Positions 20,470 through 27,940 of a DNA stretch of 64,000 bases are shown piece after piece. The DNA is from AP-15 sp963762575 (GTDB taxonomy: Bacteria > Pseudomonadota > Alphaproteobacteria > ATCC43930 > CGMCC-115725), in NCBI GenBank assembly GCA_963762575.1, contig CAVXLL010000001.1, forward strand, positions 1,244,342-1,308,341, written 5' to 3'. The notes under the pieces were generated by a model, which was not told the origin of the DNA, did not search any database, and saw only the letters and a list, made by a program, of their open reading frames with translations. Position numbers and translations under genes: made by a program. Positions within the stretch are counted from its first letter, which is position 1. Every line of letters begins with the position of its first letter.

Positions 20470-20680
20470 GAACTCCTCCCGGATTGGGTTTTAACCCTTT
20501 GTCCCCTCGGCCCGCCCGCCTAGCCAGCTCACTCCTGGTACTACCATGGCAGGGTGTCAAGTTGTTATGAGATCGAGCGTCAGGTTTTTGCGAATAGTGG
20601 TTTTGGCGGGTCCATCGACTGATGCGCATTCGCCGTGCAAGAATGCCGCATACCGTCGCGGCCTGCGGGAGCGCCGCGCG

Positions 20681-21064
20681 ATGATCGAGAAGACCACTCA
20701 ATCCGTCGCGAACCTTGGTTATCACGTGCACGTCCTATTACGACCCGGTAGCGAGGCGGACCGTTGCCGAGAAGTTATGCGCCGCACTTAGCGAGAAGTT
20801 TGCGGTCGAGATCGACGGCTTTCGCGACACGCCGATCGGACCACCCGGTCGCCAATGTTCTGGTCGTCTTCAAGCCCGACCAGTTCGAACAGGTTGTACC
20901 CCATCTAATGTTGAACCGCGCCGGGCTCGACATATTGGTGCACCCGCTGACCGAGGACGCCGTCGAAGACCACAGCAGCTATGCGATGTGGCTCGGCAAC
21001 CCGGTCGCGCTGAAAATGTACACGCGGCCGCGGCGGACGGCTGCCGAGCGAGGTAAGCCCGTAG
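20681..21064 (+). pseudogene. DOPA 4,5-dioxygenase family gene, frameshifted (cassette copy 2)
   Basis: Begins MIEKTTQSVANLGYHVHV exactly as copy 1. It gains a base near 20730, loses two near 20842 (FRDTPIGP/VANVLVVFKPDQFE), and is altered again near the end. The segments in three frames together cover the whole protein (YYDP, VEIDGFRDTP, LDILVHPLTEDAVEDHSSYAMWLG). Several indels relative to a clean paralogue 4.5 kb away point to real decay. Confidence 0.85.
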
Positions 21065-21433
21065 GCGCCGGACTTGAGGGAGCACGACATCGCAGAATTG
21101 CCATAAAGCTGTAATATATACTTCTTTCAAGATCTTTTGAACAACTCAGATTTTGTCGCTGTCGATACCGCAATTTACTGATCGGCGCTCCGCTGTTATT
21201 GCTCGCTGTTTTCGCTGTTTTCCCGCTGTTATTTCACTGTTCCGGCACCGTCGCGGAACCAAAAAACCGAGAGTTTCTGCGGCTGACAACTGGACCCGCC
21301 GCTGTAATTTTTACGGAATAACAGCGAGATCAGCGGCGCGCGCAAGCAAGCACGATGCGCCCGGCTTGCATTTACGCGCCCAATCGCGCTCTGCTAGGCT
21401 GGCAAATCAACGCCGAGCTAGGAGGAGCCGCTC
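21065..21433. other. Gene-free stretch with short repeats
   Basis: No credible gene. Positions 21186-21245 hold several repeats of the unit CGCTGTT(A/T)TT, and around 21300-21330 a loose inverted counterpart (GGAATAACAGCG) occurs. Similar TGTTATTCCCTGTTTTCC sequence is seen at 48010-48040. It may be an alphaproteobacterial interspersed repeat or the relic of one. Confidence 0.4.
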
Positions 21434-21631
21434 ATGCCCGCGGAAATTGGTGACGAGGCTTTCGAATTTCTGCTGGCCCGCGCCGGACTTCGTCTGACCG
21501 ACGAGCAAGAGGCCGAGCTGAAGGGGGTCTATGCCGGGATTGCCGCAATGGCGGAGCGGGTGCGCAAGCCGCGCGGCCATATGGCAGAGCCGGCGCATGT
21601 CTATGACTTCACTGAAGAGGACCTCGCGTGA
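21434..21631 (+). CDS. Small GatC/AtzG-like protein preceding amidase
   Basis: 65 residues: MPAEIGDEAFEFLLARAGLR, then LTDEQEAELKGVYAGIAAMA and a tail ending YDFTEEDLA. The pattern of a short helical protein with a central V-x6-MA motif, encoded directly before an amidase with a 4-base overlap, resembles the AtzG/DUF4089 and GatC subunits that wrap around amidase partners. This assignment is inference from context and pattern. ATG 21434 follows AGGAGGAGCC. Copy 1 (16593) is identical in layout but carries a stop codon. Confidence 0.7.
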   Translation: MPAEIGDEAFEFLLARAGLRLTDEQEAELKGVYAGIAAMAERVRKPRGHMAEPAHVYDFTEEDLA

Positions 21632-23025
21632 GCGGCGCGATCCCGACGATGGCCGAAGCGGCTCGGTTGATCGCGGCGAAGCAGCTCTCGCCGGTCGAGC
21701 TGACGCGCGCCTGTCTCGATCGGGTGCACAAGCTCGACGGCGAACTGAACGCCTTTGTGCATCTGACCGAGGAGCGGGCATTGGCCGATGCACGCGCCGC
21801 CGAAGCGGCGATCATGGCGCCGGGCCCAAGGGGGCCGCTGCACGGCATCCCGATCGGCCTCAAGGACATCGTCGATACCAAGGGCATACCGACGACCTGC
21901 CAGTCGAAATTCCTGCAGGACAACATCCCGGACGCGGACGCCACCTGCGCCGAGAAGCTGGCTGCCGCCGGCACGGTGCTGATCGGCAAAACGACGACGC
22001 ATGAATTCGCCGATGGCGGCCCGTCTTTCGATTTGCCCAAGCCGCCGGCGCGCAATCCGTGGAATACCGAGCACTTCACCGCCGGCAGCAGCAGCGGCAC
22101 CGGCGCCGGAGTGGCGGCGGGGCTGATCCTCGGCGGCATCGGCACCGACACCGGCGGCTCGATCCGCGGTCCGGCGGCGCTGTGCGGCATTGCCGGCATC
22201 AAGCCGACCTATGGTCTCGTCAGCCGCGCCGGGGTCGCGCCGGCCGCTTTCAGCCTCGACCATATCGGCCCGATGGCGTGGACGGCCGAGGACTGCGCGC
22301 TGATGCTGCAGGCCCTCGCCGGCCACGATCCGCGCGATCCGGCCAGCGCCTCGCGGCCTATTCCGAATTATACCGCGCAGCTCGGCAGCGGCATCAAGGG
22401 CCTCACGATCGGCGTCATTCACCATTTCCACGAGACCGATCACAAGGTCAGCGACGGCACTCAGCGCGGCATCACGGCAGCGATCGGCGCCTTGCGCGAT
22501 CTCGGCGCGGAGATCCGTGAAGTCCAATTGTCGCCGCTGCAGGACTGGCTGGCCTGCGGCTCCCTGATCTCGATTACCGAGCGCGCCGCGGCTTATGAGG
22601 AATGGGCGCGCACCCGGCTCGGCGATTTCAGCGAGCGGCTGCGCAGCCGATTGATGCTCGGTTCCTTTGTCACGGGCGTCGATTATGTCCAGGCGGCACG
22701 GCGGCGGCGCGAGCTTCGTGCCGAACTGCAGGCGGCGATGCGGGGGCTCGATGTCGTGCTGACCGCAACTCAACCGGCCGAAGCGGCCAAAATCGACGCC
22801 GTGCCGAAATGGGACCTGTTCGGCCCGCCGAACTTTACGATGCCGTTCAATGTCGCCGGCTACCCCGCGATCTCGGTATGCGCCGGGTTCGGTGAAGGCG
22901 GCCTGCCGGTGGCGATCCAGCTGGTCGGCAAGCCGTTCCAGGAGCCGACCTTGTTCCGCGTCGCCGACGCTTTCGAAAAAGCCACCCCGTTCCGCAACCG
23001 CCGCCCCGCGCTGGTCGCGGCCTGA
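21628..23025 (+). CDS. Amidase (amidase-signature family), intact copy
   Basis: 465 residues. It hydrolyses an amide bond with the Ser-cisSer-Lys triad. The catalytic residues are in place: Lys79 (GIPIGLKDIVD), the cis-Ser at about 155 (TAGSSSGTGAGVAAG) and the nucleophile Ser178 (GTDTGGSIRGPAA). The C-terminal lid and substrate region (MPFNVAGYPAISV) is normal. GTG 21628 overlaps the stop of the small GatC-like gene, so the two are translationally coupled and probably form a complex. Subgroup context (AtzE- or allophanate-hydrolase-like) suggests action on small amides, biurets or aromatic amides; the substrate is unknown. Confidence 0.92.
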   Translation: MSGAIPTMAEAARLIAAKQLSPVELTRACLDRVHKLDGELNAFVHLTEERALADARAAEAAIMAPGPRGPLHGIPIGLKDIVDTKGIPTTCQSKFLQDNIPDADATCAEKLAAAGTVLIGKTTTHEFADGGPSFDLPKPPARNPWNTEHFTAGSSSGTGAGVAAGLILGGIGTDTGGSIRGPAALCGIAGIKPTYGLVSRAGVAPAAFSLDHIGPMAWTAEDCALMLQALAGHDPRDPASASRPIPNYTAQLGSGIKGLTIGVIHHFHETDHKVSDGTQRGITAAIGALRDLGAEIREVQLSPLQDWLACGSLISITERAAAYEEWARTRLGDFSERLRSRLMLGSFVTGVDYVQAARRRRELRAELQAAMRGLDVVLTATQPAEAAKIDAVPKWDLFGPPNFTMPFNVAGYPAISVCAGFGEGGLPVAIQLVGKPFQEPTLFRVADAFEKATPFRNRRPALVAA

Positions 23026-23031
23026 CGCCCC

Positions 23032-23172
23032 TCACCCGCCTCGCTGCGCTCGGCACCCTCTCCCGCGGTGCGGGAGAGGGGTTGGGACGCAACAAGGCAT
23101 CCGGCTCAAAGCCCCTCTCCCGCGCCGCGGGAGAGGGGGGACCAAGCCCGCAGGGCTTGGTGGGTGAGGGTT
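23032..23172. repeat. Palindromic intergenic repeat cluster
   Basis: Contains CTCTCCCGC-GGTGC-GGGAGAGG (about 23058-23082) and a second CCCCTCTCCCGC-GCC-GCGGGAGAGGGG (about 23116-23142), with CTCACCCGCC at the left end and GGTGGGTGAGG at the right. It lies between the converging amidase and ornithine decarboxylase genes. The hairpins could end transcription from both sides, but no U-tract is seen. This GC-rich motif is a common interspersed repeat in alphaproteobacteria. Confidence 0.75.
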
Positions 23173-23180
23173 CTCACCTT

Positions 23181-24392
23181 TTATTCGAAACCTGGCGTGG
23201 CCAGCATTGGCGGGTCGCCGACTTCGACCAGCTCGCCTCGGCCGAAGCCGTTGAAGCCGGTGCGCAGGCAGGCGCCGTAGGCGCCGAGCTGGCCGAGCTC
23301 GACCCAATCACCCTCGCGCATGTCGGCGGGCAGTCGAAACGGTCCGCGCATCCGGTCCGCGCTGTCGCAGGTCGGCCCAAACAGCGCGAAATCGGCCAGT
23401 CCTTCGCCCGGATCGCCGGCTTCCCCAAAGCGGATGCGGCGCACCGGAAAACGGAAGCCGAGGGCGCCGGCGTCGCTGAGATTGCCGTAGACTCCATCAT
23501 TGACGTAGAGCGTGTCGCCGCGCCGCAGCTGCACCTGCACCACGACCGACCCGCCTCCCGCGACGAGCGCCCGCCCGGGCTCGGCCCACAGCCGCACACC
23601 CGCCGGCAGCTCGGCGGCGCCAGCCTCGATCGCCGCGATGTAATCGGCGAGCGGCGGCGGCGTCATGTCGGGGTAGCTGACCGGGAACCCGCCGCCGACA
23701 TCGACGATGTCGACCGCAACCCCGCAGCCCGCAATCGCCTCGCCGGCCAATGCCATTGCCCGCGCATAGGCGTCCGGTTCGAGGCACTGCGAGCCCACAT
23801 GAAAGGCGATCCCGAGACGGGCGGCGTGCGGTCGGGCCGCACCCAGGAGCTCGATGGCCTCATCGAGCGGTGCGCCGAACTTGCCGGACAGGTCATAGAT
23901 TGCGCCGCCCTTGGGCAAGGCGAGGCGCACGAACAAACCCAACATGGGCGGATCGCCGACCAGCCCGACCGGTACCGTCTCCTGCAGGATCTTCGCCAGC
24001 TCGTCTGCGCTATCGAACGCGAAGTCCGTAACGCCATAGACATCGAAGGCGTCGCGGATCGCCGGCCGTGACTTGACCGGGTGCATGAAATGGACCTCGG
24101 CAATGGGCAACAGCTTGCGGATGAGCGCCACCTCGGCGAGCGAGGCGCAATCGAAATGGCGAACGCCGCCGGCCCACAGGGTCCGCAGCACGCGCAGCTC
24201 GGGGTTGCACTTGACGGCGTAGAGAACATCGCCAGGAAAGAGGCAGAGAAACCGCCGCGCGGCGTCGGCGATCACCGCCGGGCGCAGACACAGCAACGGA
24301 TCGCTCGGCCGCGTCCGGGCGACGACCGCATCGATCGAGGGAAAAACAGCGCGCCCCTGCGGGCGGGAAGAAAAAAGACGGGCTTGCGCCAT
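23181..24392 (-). CDS. Ornithine decarboxylase-like PLP enzyme (alanine-racemase fold)
   Basis: 403 residues of the class III pyridoxal-phosphate decarboxylases, which make putrescine from ornithine. The PLP lysine is Lys61 in YAVKCNPE. Other active-site elements are AFHVGSQC, VDVGGGFPVSYPD (phosphate binding), WAEPGRALVAGGGS and the C-terminal FGPTCDSADRM, whose Cys and Asp complete the site across the dimer. Some class members prefer lysine or diaminopimelate, so ornithine is favoured mainly because of the leader RNA upstream. ATG 24392 is preceded by GGAGG at 24413-24417 (minus-strand sense), which can be buried in a hairpin. It faces the amidase across the palindromic repeats. Confidence 0.9.
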   Translation of the reverse strand: MAQARLFSSRPQGRAVFPSIDAVVARTRPSDPLLCLRPAVIADAARRFLCLFPGDVLYAVKCNPELRVLRTLWAGGVRHFDCASLAEVALIRKLLPIAEVHFMHPVKSRPAIRDAFDVYGVTDFAFDSADELAKILQETVPVGLVGDPPMLGLFVRLALPKGGAIYDLSGKFGAPLDEAIELLGAARPHAARLGIAFHVGSQCLEPDAYARAMALAGEAIAGCGVAVDIVDVGGGFPVSYPDMTPPPLADYIAAIEAGAAELPAGVRLWAEPGRALVAGGGSVVVQVQLRRGDTLYVNDGVYGNLSDAGALGFRFPVRRIRFGEAGDPGEGLADFALFGPTCDSADRMRGPFRLPADMREGDWVELGQLGAYGACLRTGFNGFGRGELVEVGDPPMLATPGFE

Positions 24393-24650
24393 CGCACCAT
24401 CCTCCGAAACCGGGAGGCGACATCCCGCTCCGCGCGCTGAAGGCGCCGGAGGCGGAATGACCGATCAGGGTGAACCGCCGCACCGGGCGAAGCGCCCGGT
24501 GGACGTCAGACGATGGTGCGAGGACTTCGCATCGCGTGCCGGAACATATCCGTTTCCCTTAAGGACACCGGCCCACAGGTGACCGGCTCGACCGAAAAGG
24601 ACGCGTTACGTCGTAGCAGCACCCCTCGCAAAACGGGGTTCTAGGCACGT
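24393..24650 (-). promoter_or_regulatory. Structured 5' leader of the ornithine decarboxylase gene (candidate speF-type)
   Basis: The 258 bases before the gene contain four regulatory-looking parts, in transcript order. First, a hairpin CCCCGTTTTGCGAGGGG (24638-24622). Second, a 13-codon reading frame (24547-24506). Third, a strong stem-loop ACCGGGCGCTTCGCCCGGT (24500-24482) directly after it. Fourth, CCTCC-CGGTTTC-GGAGG (24417-24401), which can pair the ribosome binding site. A structured leader called the speF motif is known before this gene class in Alphaproteobacteria. I infer that translation or stalling on the leader frees the binding site. Confidence 0.65.
24506..24547 (-). CDS. Leader peptide of ornithine decarboxylase (MFRHAMRSPRTIV)
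   Basis: Thirteen codons and TGA. ATG 24547 is preceded by AAGGGAAACGGAT, giving a plausible Shine-Dalgarno sequence. It is arginine-rich (three Arg) and sits in the leader between two hairpins. By analogy with SpeFL, the leader peptide upstream of speF in enterobacteria that senses ornithine on the ribosome, it may be an arrest peptide. Its sequence is not obviously homologous to SpeFL, so this is inference. Confidence 0.55.
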   Translation of the reverse strand: MFRHAMRSPRTIV

Positions 24651-24780
24651 GCGATTGCGTCGGCGTCTAAAATAGGGAAAACGCCAGCCGATTCAAGCCT
24701 TTTTCGAAATCTTCAGCATGCCGGCCATCAATGCGTGTTGGTAGGCCGGAATAGGCCGGCCTGCCTTACACGGAGGAAAG

Positions 24781-24909
24781 AGCATCGCCGTCATCCATAG
24801 CGGCGTGACGATGTCGCCGTTCCTCGGCGCGGTGGTGGCCGATGAGATTGTGCGAGGACGGGAAAGGGCCGAGCTCGCCCATTTCCGGCCTGCGCGTTTC
24901 TTCAATTGA
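24781..24909 (+). pseudogene. C-terminal relic of a DAO-type FAD-dependent oxidoreductase
   Basis: Encodes SIAVIHSGVTMSPFLGAVVA, then DEIVRGRERAELAHFRPARF and FN-stop. This is the usual C-terminal end of D-amino-acid-oxidase-family flavoproteins, in which H-x-G-V-T-x-x-P-x-x-G contacts FAD. Nothing recognisable of the N-terminal 300 or so residues precedes it, so it is a leftover of a deleted gene. Confidence 0.7.
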
Positions 24910-25000
24910 CCTGACGACGCATACCCCTGGCCCGGGCGTCGTACTTTGCAGGGAGCTGCCGTGGGGTTAAGGTGCCGGACGGCCCATAAAGGAAACAGCC

Positions 25001-26038
25001 ATGACAGCCATGATCGACATGCACGCCCATTGGCGGCCCGCCGAAGTCGCCGACGCCTTGCGCGCCCGTACCACGGAACCGCGCATTGTGCGCCATCCGG
25101 ACGGCGTCGAGGTGCTGAAGGCTTCACGGATGGGCGAAGAGCCGCTCGCCAAGGCCTTCGATGACGTCGATTTCCATCTCGATCGGATGGACCGCCAAGG
25201 GGTAGAGACGAGCGTGCTGTCCCTTCTCGGTTCGTTCTGCTGGATCGAGGCCCAGCCGTCGGAAGTAGCCGGGCCGCTGTGCCGGAGCGTCAACGACGGG
25301 CTTTCCGCGATTTGTGAGAAGCATCCCGGCCGCTTCGCCGCCTACGCCGCGCTGCCCCTGACCGACATTTCGGCCGCCGCCGCCGAGCTCGAGCGGGCGC
25401 TCGGACTGCCGGGCATGATCGGGGCGCAGTTACCGGGCAACTACTTCCTGACGCGCAAGGACGCCGAAGCGATGCGTCCGCTGATGGAGGTCGCGAACCG
25501 CCGCCGCGCGGTGCTCTTCATCCATAACGGCCCGCGGCCGGGTGACGCCTATCCCAAGGTCGCGAGCGACACGGACAACGCACGCCGCCGCAACGGCACG
25601 CTCGACATGCAGGCGAGCCTGTCCTCGGTGATGGTGACATTGTCCCTGACCGATTACCTCGCGGACTACCCCGACGCGATGGTCCACGTCCACAATCTGG
25701 GCGGCAACATTCCTTACGAGGTCGAGCGCATGGACCACCGCTGCCTGCTCGACACGCCGAATGAGGAGCTGCCGTCGTCGCGCTTCCGCAAGGCGAAGGT
25801 GTATGTGGATTGCAACTCGTTCGGCCCGCGCGCGATCGAGGCGGCGGTGAGCCTCTATGGTGCCGAGCGCATCGTGTGCGGCACCGACGGCACCGAGTTC
25901 GGCTGCGACTGGACGAGGAAGGCGCTCGCGGACGCGCAGATCGGCGAGGAAGCGCGCGAGCAGATCCTGCACCGCAATGCCGCTGCGATACTCGCCCGCG
26001 TCGCAAGGACCGCGCAGCCCGAAAGCGCCGCCGCCTAA
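25001..26038 (+). CDS. Amidohydrolase-2 family metal-dependent hydrolase (ACMSD-like)
   Basis: 345 residues with a TIM-barrel amidohydrolase layout. Metal ligands appear as His8/His10 (MIDMHAHWRP), His in VLFIHNGPRPGD, His in MVHVHNLGGN and the catalytic Asp in RIVCGTDGTEFGCDW. Relatives decarboxylate or hydrolyse ring-cleavage products of aromatic compounds (ACMSD, gamma-resorcylate decarboxylase, OMA hydrolase). ATG 25001 follows GGAAACAGCC. It converges with the LysR gene across a 40-base gap, so the regulator may not control it directly. Confidence 0.85.
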   Translation: MTAMIDMHAHWRPAEVADALRARTTEPRIVRHPDGVEVLKASRMGEEPLAKAFDDVDFHLDRMDRQGVETSVLSLLGSFCWIEAQPSEVAGPLCRSVNDGLSAICEKHPGRFAAYAALPLTDISAAAAELERALGLPGMIGAQLPGNYFLTRKDAEAMRPLMEVANRRRAVLFIHNGPRPGDAYPKVASDTDNARRRNGTLDMQASLSSVMVTLSLTDYLADYPDAMVHVHNLGGNIPYEVERMDHRCLLDTPNEELPSSRFRKAKVYVDCNSFGPRAIEAAVSLYGAERIVCGTDGTEFGCDWTRKALADAQIGEEAREQILHRNAAAILARVARTAQPESAAA

Positions 26039-26077
26039 ACCGTGCCGGGCCGTATTCCGTGCCCCGCAGTGCCCTTA

Positions 26078-27010
26078 TTAAGCCGCTACCGGCAGACCGG
26101 CCGTCCATGGCGCCGCACCCGCTGCGAAGTTGCGTATCAGGAAATCCCGCAGAACGGCGACGCGGGAGGCGCGCGGGCGGCCGGGCGGCATCAGGACATT
26201 GAGCGCGGCCGACGGCGGGTTCCAGCCGACGAGCACGGCAACCAGGCGGCCGGCGCGCAGTGCCTCCCAGGCGAGGAAATCGGGCTGCAGCGCGATCCCG
26301 ATGCCGGCCAACAGGGCACCTTCGAGCGCCTCCGCATTGGTGGCGCTGAGCGGCCCGCTGACCGTGACCGCCTCTTCGACACCCTCCGCGTTCGTGAAGT
26401 GCCACCGCTCGCCGGTGGCGAGGTAGGTGTAGCCGAGACAGGCATGGCGTTCGAGGTCGCGCGGCCGCTGCGGCGTGCCGTGCCGCGCAAAATAGGCGGG
26501 CGCGCCGACGACCCAGCGCCGAACCGGGCAGAGGCGGCGGGCCACCAGGCTCGAATCGGGCAGATCGGCGATGCGCACTGCGATGTCGATGCCTTGGGCG
26601 ACGAGATCGACGATGCGGTCGTCGAGTTGCAGGTCGACCGAAACCTCCGGGTAGGCGGCAAGGAAGGCGGGCAGGGCCGGCGCTACGTGACGCAGGCCGA
26701 ACGACATCGGCGCTGCCAGTCGGACGCGGCCGCGCGGCGCCGCCGATTTGTCCTGCGCTTCCGCCTCGGCTGCCTCGCTCTCGGCGAGGATGCGGGCGGC
26801 GCGCACCGCCAGCACCCGGCCGGTTTCGGTCAGCGCGAAGCGGCGCGAAGTGCGGTGGATCAGGCGCTCGCCGACGCGCGCCTCGAGGCGTTGCAATGCC
26901 TTGGACACGGTCGCACCGGAAATACCGAACTCGCCGGCGGCGCTGGCGAAAGAGCCGGTTTCGGCGACTTTGGCGAAGATCGCCCAGCTCTGGAGATCCG
27001 GAAGGGGCAT
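26078..27010 (-). CDS. LysR-type transcriptional regulator
   Basis: 310 residues. The N-terminal winged helix-turn-helix (about 5-60) reads LQSWAIFAKVAETGSFASAA and VSKALQRLEARVGERLIHRT. The C-terminal effector domain follows (RGRVRLAAPMSFGLRHVAPALPAF starts it; GIGIALQPDF is typical). ATG 27010 (MPLPDLQSW) is preferred over the open frame to 27091 because the domain normally starts a few residues before LQSW. It is divergent from the YcaC-like hydrolase gene (27186), so it probably controls that gene and the amidohydrolase after it through the 176-bp intergenic region. Confidence 0.9.
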   Translation of the reverse strand: MPLPDLQSWAIFAKVAETGSFASAAGEFGISGATVSKALQRLEARVGERLIHRTSRRFALTETGRVLAVRAARILAESEAAEAEAQDKSAAPRGRVRLAAPMSFGLRHVAPALPAFLAAYPEVSVDLQLDDRIVDLVAQGIDIAVRIADLPDSSLVARRLCPVRRWVVGAPAYFARHGTPQRPRDLERHACLGYTYLATGERWHFTNAEGVEEAVTVSGPLSATNAEALEGALLAGIGIALQPDFLAWEALRAGRLVAVLVGWNPPSAALNVLMPPGRPRASRVAVLRDFLIRNFAAGAAPWTAGLPVAA

Positions 27011-27185
27011 CCTCACCCCAAAAATGAAAGCGTGTCTTTCCATTCTTTCTGTTTTTGGGGCACGGGTCGAGGACCATCTGGAATTAGGCATTTTTACCAG
27101 GCTTTACTCGGGCCGAAGCACCACGCGACCTACACTGCCTGCCTTCGGCCCTAGACCGGATGGGCCAGCTACTGAGGAGATCACC

Positions 27186-27839
27186 ATGTCCAAGCTCGAA
27201 ATGCTGAGTCCAGAGAACCATGCGATCGCTCTCGTCGACTATCAGCCGGCGATGTACCAAGGCGTGCAATCGCACGATCGTTTGGTGACCTTTAATAATG
27301 TCCAGGTTCTGGCGAAGACCGCGAAGCTCTTCGGCGTCCCGACGATCATCACATCGGTAGCGCAGGATACGTTTTCCGGACCGTTCATGCCGGAGATCAC
27401 CAGCCTGTTCCCAGAGCATACCGTCATCGACCGCACGTCGATGAATGCCTGGCTCGACGCAAAATTTCGCGAGGCCGTGCACTCAACCGGCCGAAAGAAG
27501 ATCGCCCTCGCCGGCCTGTGGACCGAGGCCTGCGTGATGTTTGCAGGGCTCGAACTCCTGAAGGAAGGCTTCGAGGTCTATGTCCCGGCAGATGCCTGCG
27601 CCGACGTCTCGCCCGAAGCACATCAGCGTGCAATGGATCGGCTTGTCCAAGCCGGCGCGGTGCCCATTACGTCGCTGCAATATGTCTTCGAGCTGCAGCA
27701 GGATTGGGCGCGCTCCGAGACTTACGAAGGCGTTATGGACATCCTGAAGGCGCACTCGCCTTACGGTATCCAGGTGCGGTTCTCCAAATGGGCACTGGGC
27801 GAAGACGCCTCGGAGGCCGGTCCGGCGCCCAGACGCTAA
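27186..27839 (+). CDS. Isochorismatase-fold cysteine hydrolase, YcaC-like
   Basis: 217 residues. It starts MSKLEMLSPENHAIALVDYQ, with catalytic Asp18 of the VDYQPAMYQGVQSHDR motif. The motif VIDRTSMNAWLD and the nucleophile Cys in LAGLWTEACVMFAGLELL follow. These are hallmarks of the YcaC subgroup of the isochorismatase superfamily, octameric hydrolases of uncertain amide or ester substrates. RBS GAGGAG precedes ATG 27186. The gene is the first of a probable operon with the amidohydrolase at 27941 and is divergent from the LysR regulator. Confidence 0.9.
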   Translation: MSKLEMLSPENHAIALVDYQPAMYQGVQSHDRLVTFNNVQVLAKTAKLFGVPTIITSVAQDTFSGPFMPEITSLFPEHTVIDRTSMNAWLDAKFREAVHSTGRKKIALAGLWTEACVMFAGLELLKEGFEVYVPADACADVSPEAHQRAMDRLVQAGAVPITSLQYVFELQQDWARSETYEGVMDILKAHSPYGIQVRFSKWALGEDASEAGPAPRR

Positions 27840-27940
27840 TCCGTTGGCCGGCCAGCTCTGCAGCCCTGCGAGGCGCGATCGGCGGGGCTGCAGATCGCAC
27901 CAAAGCCGCGCGCATTAACCATTCCACTGAGCGCACGATC

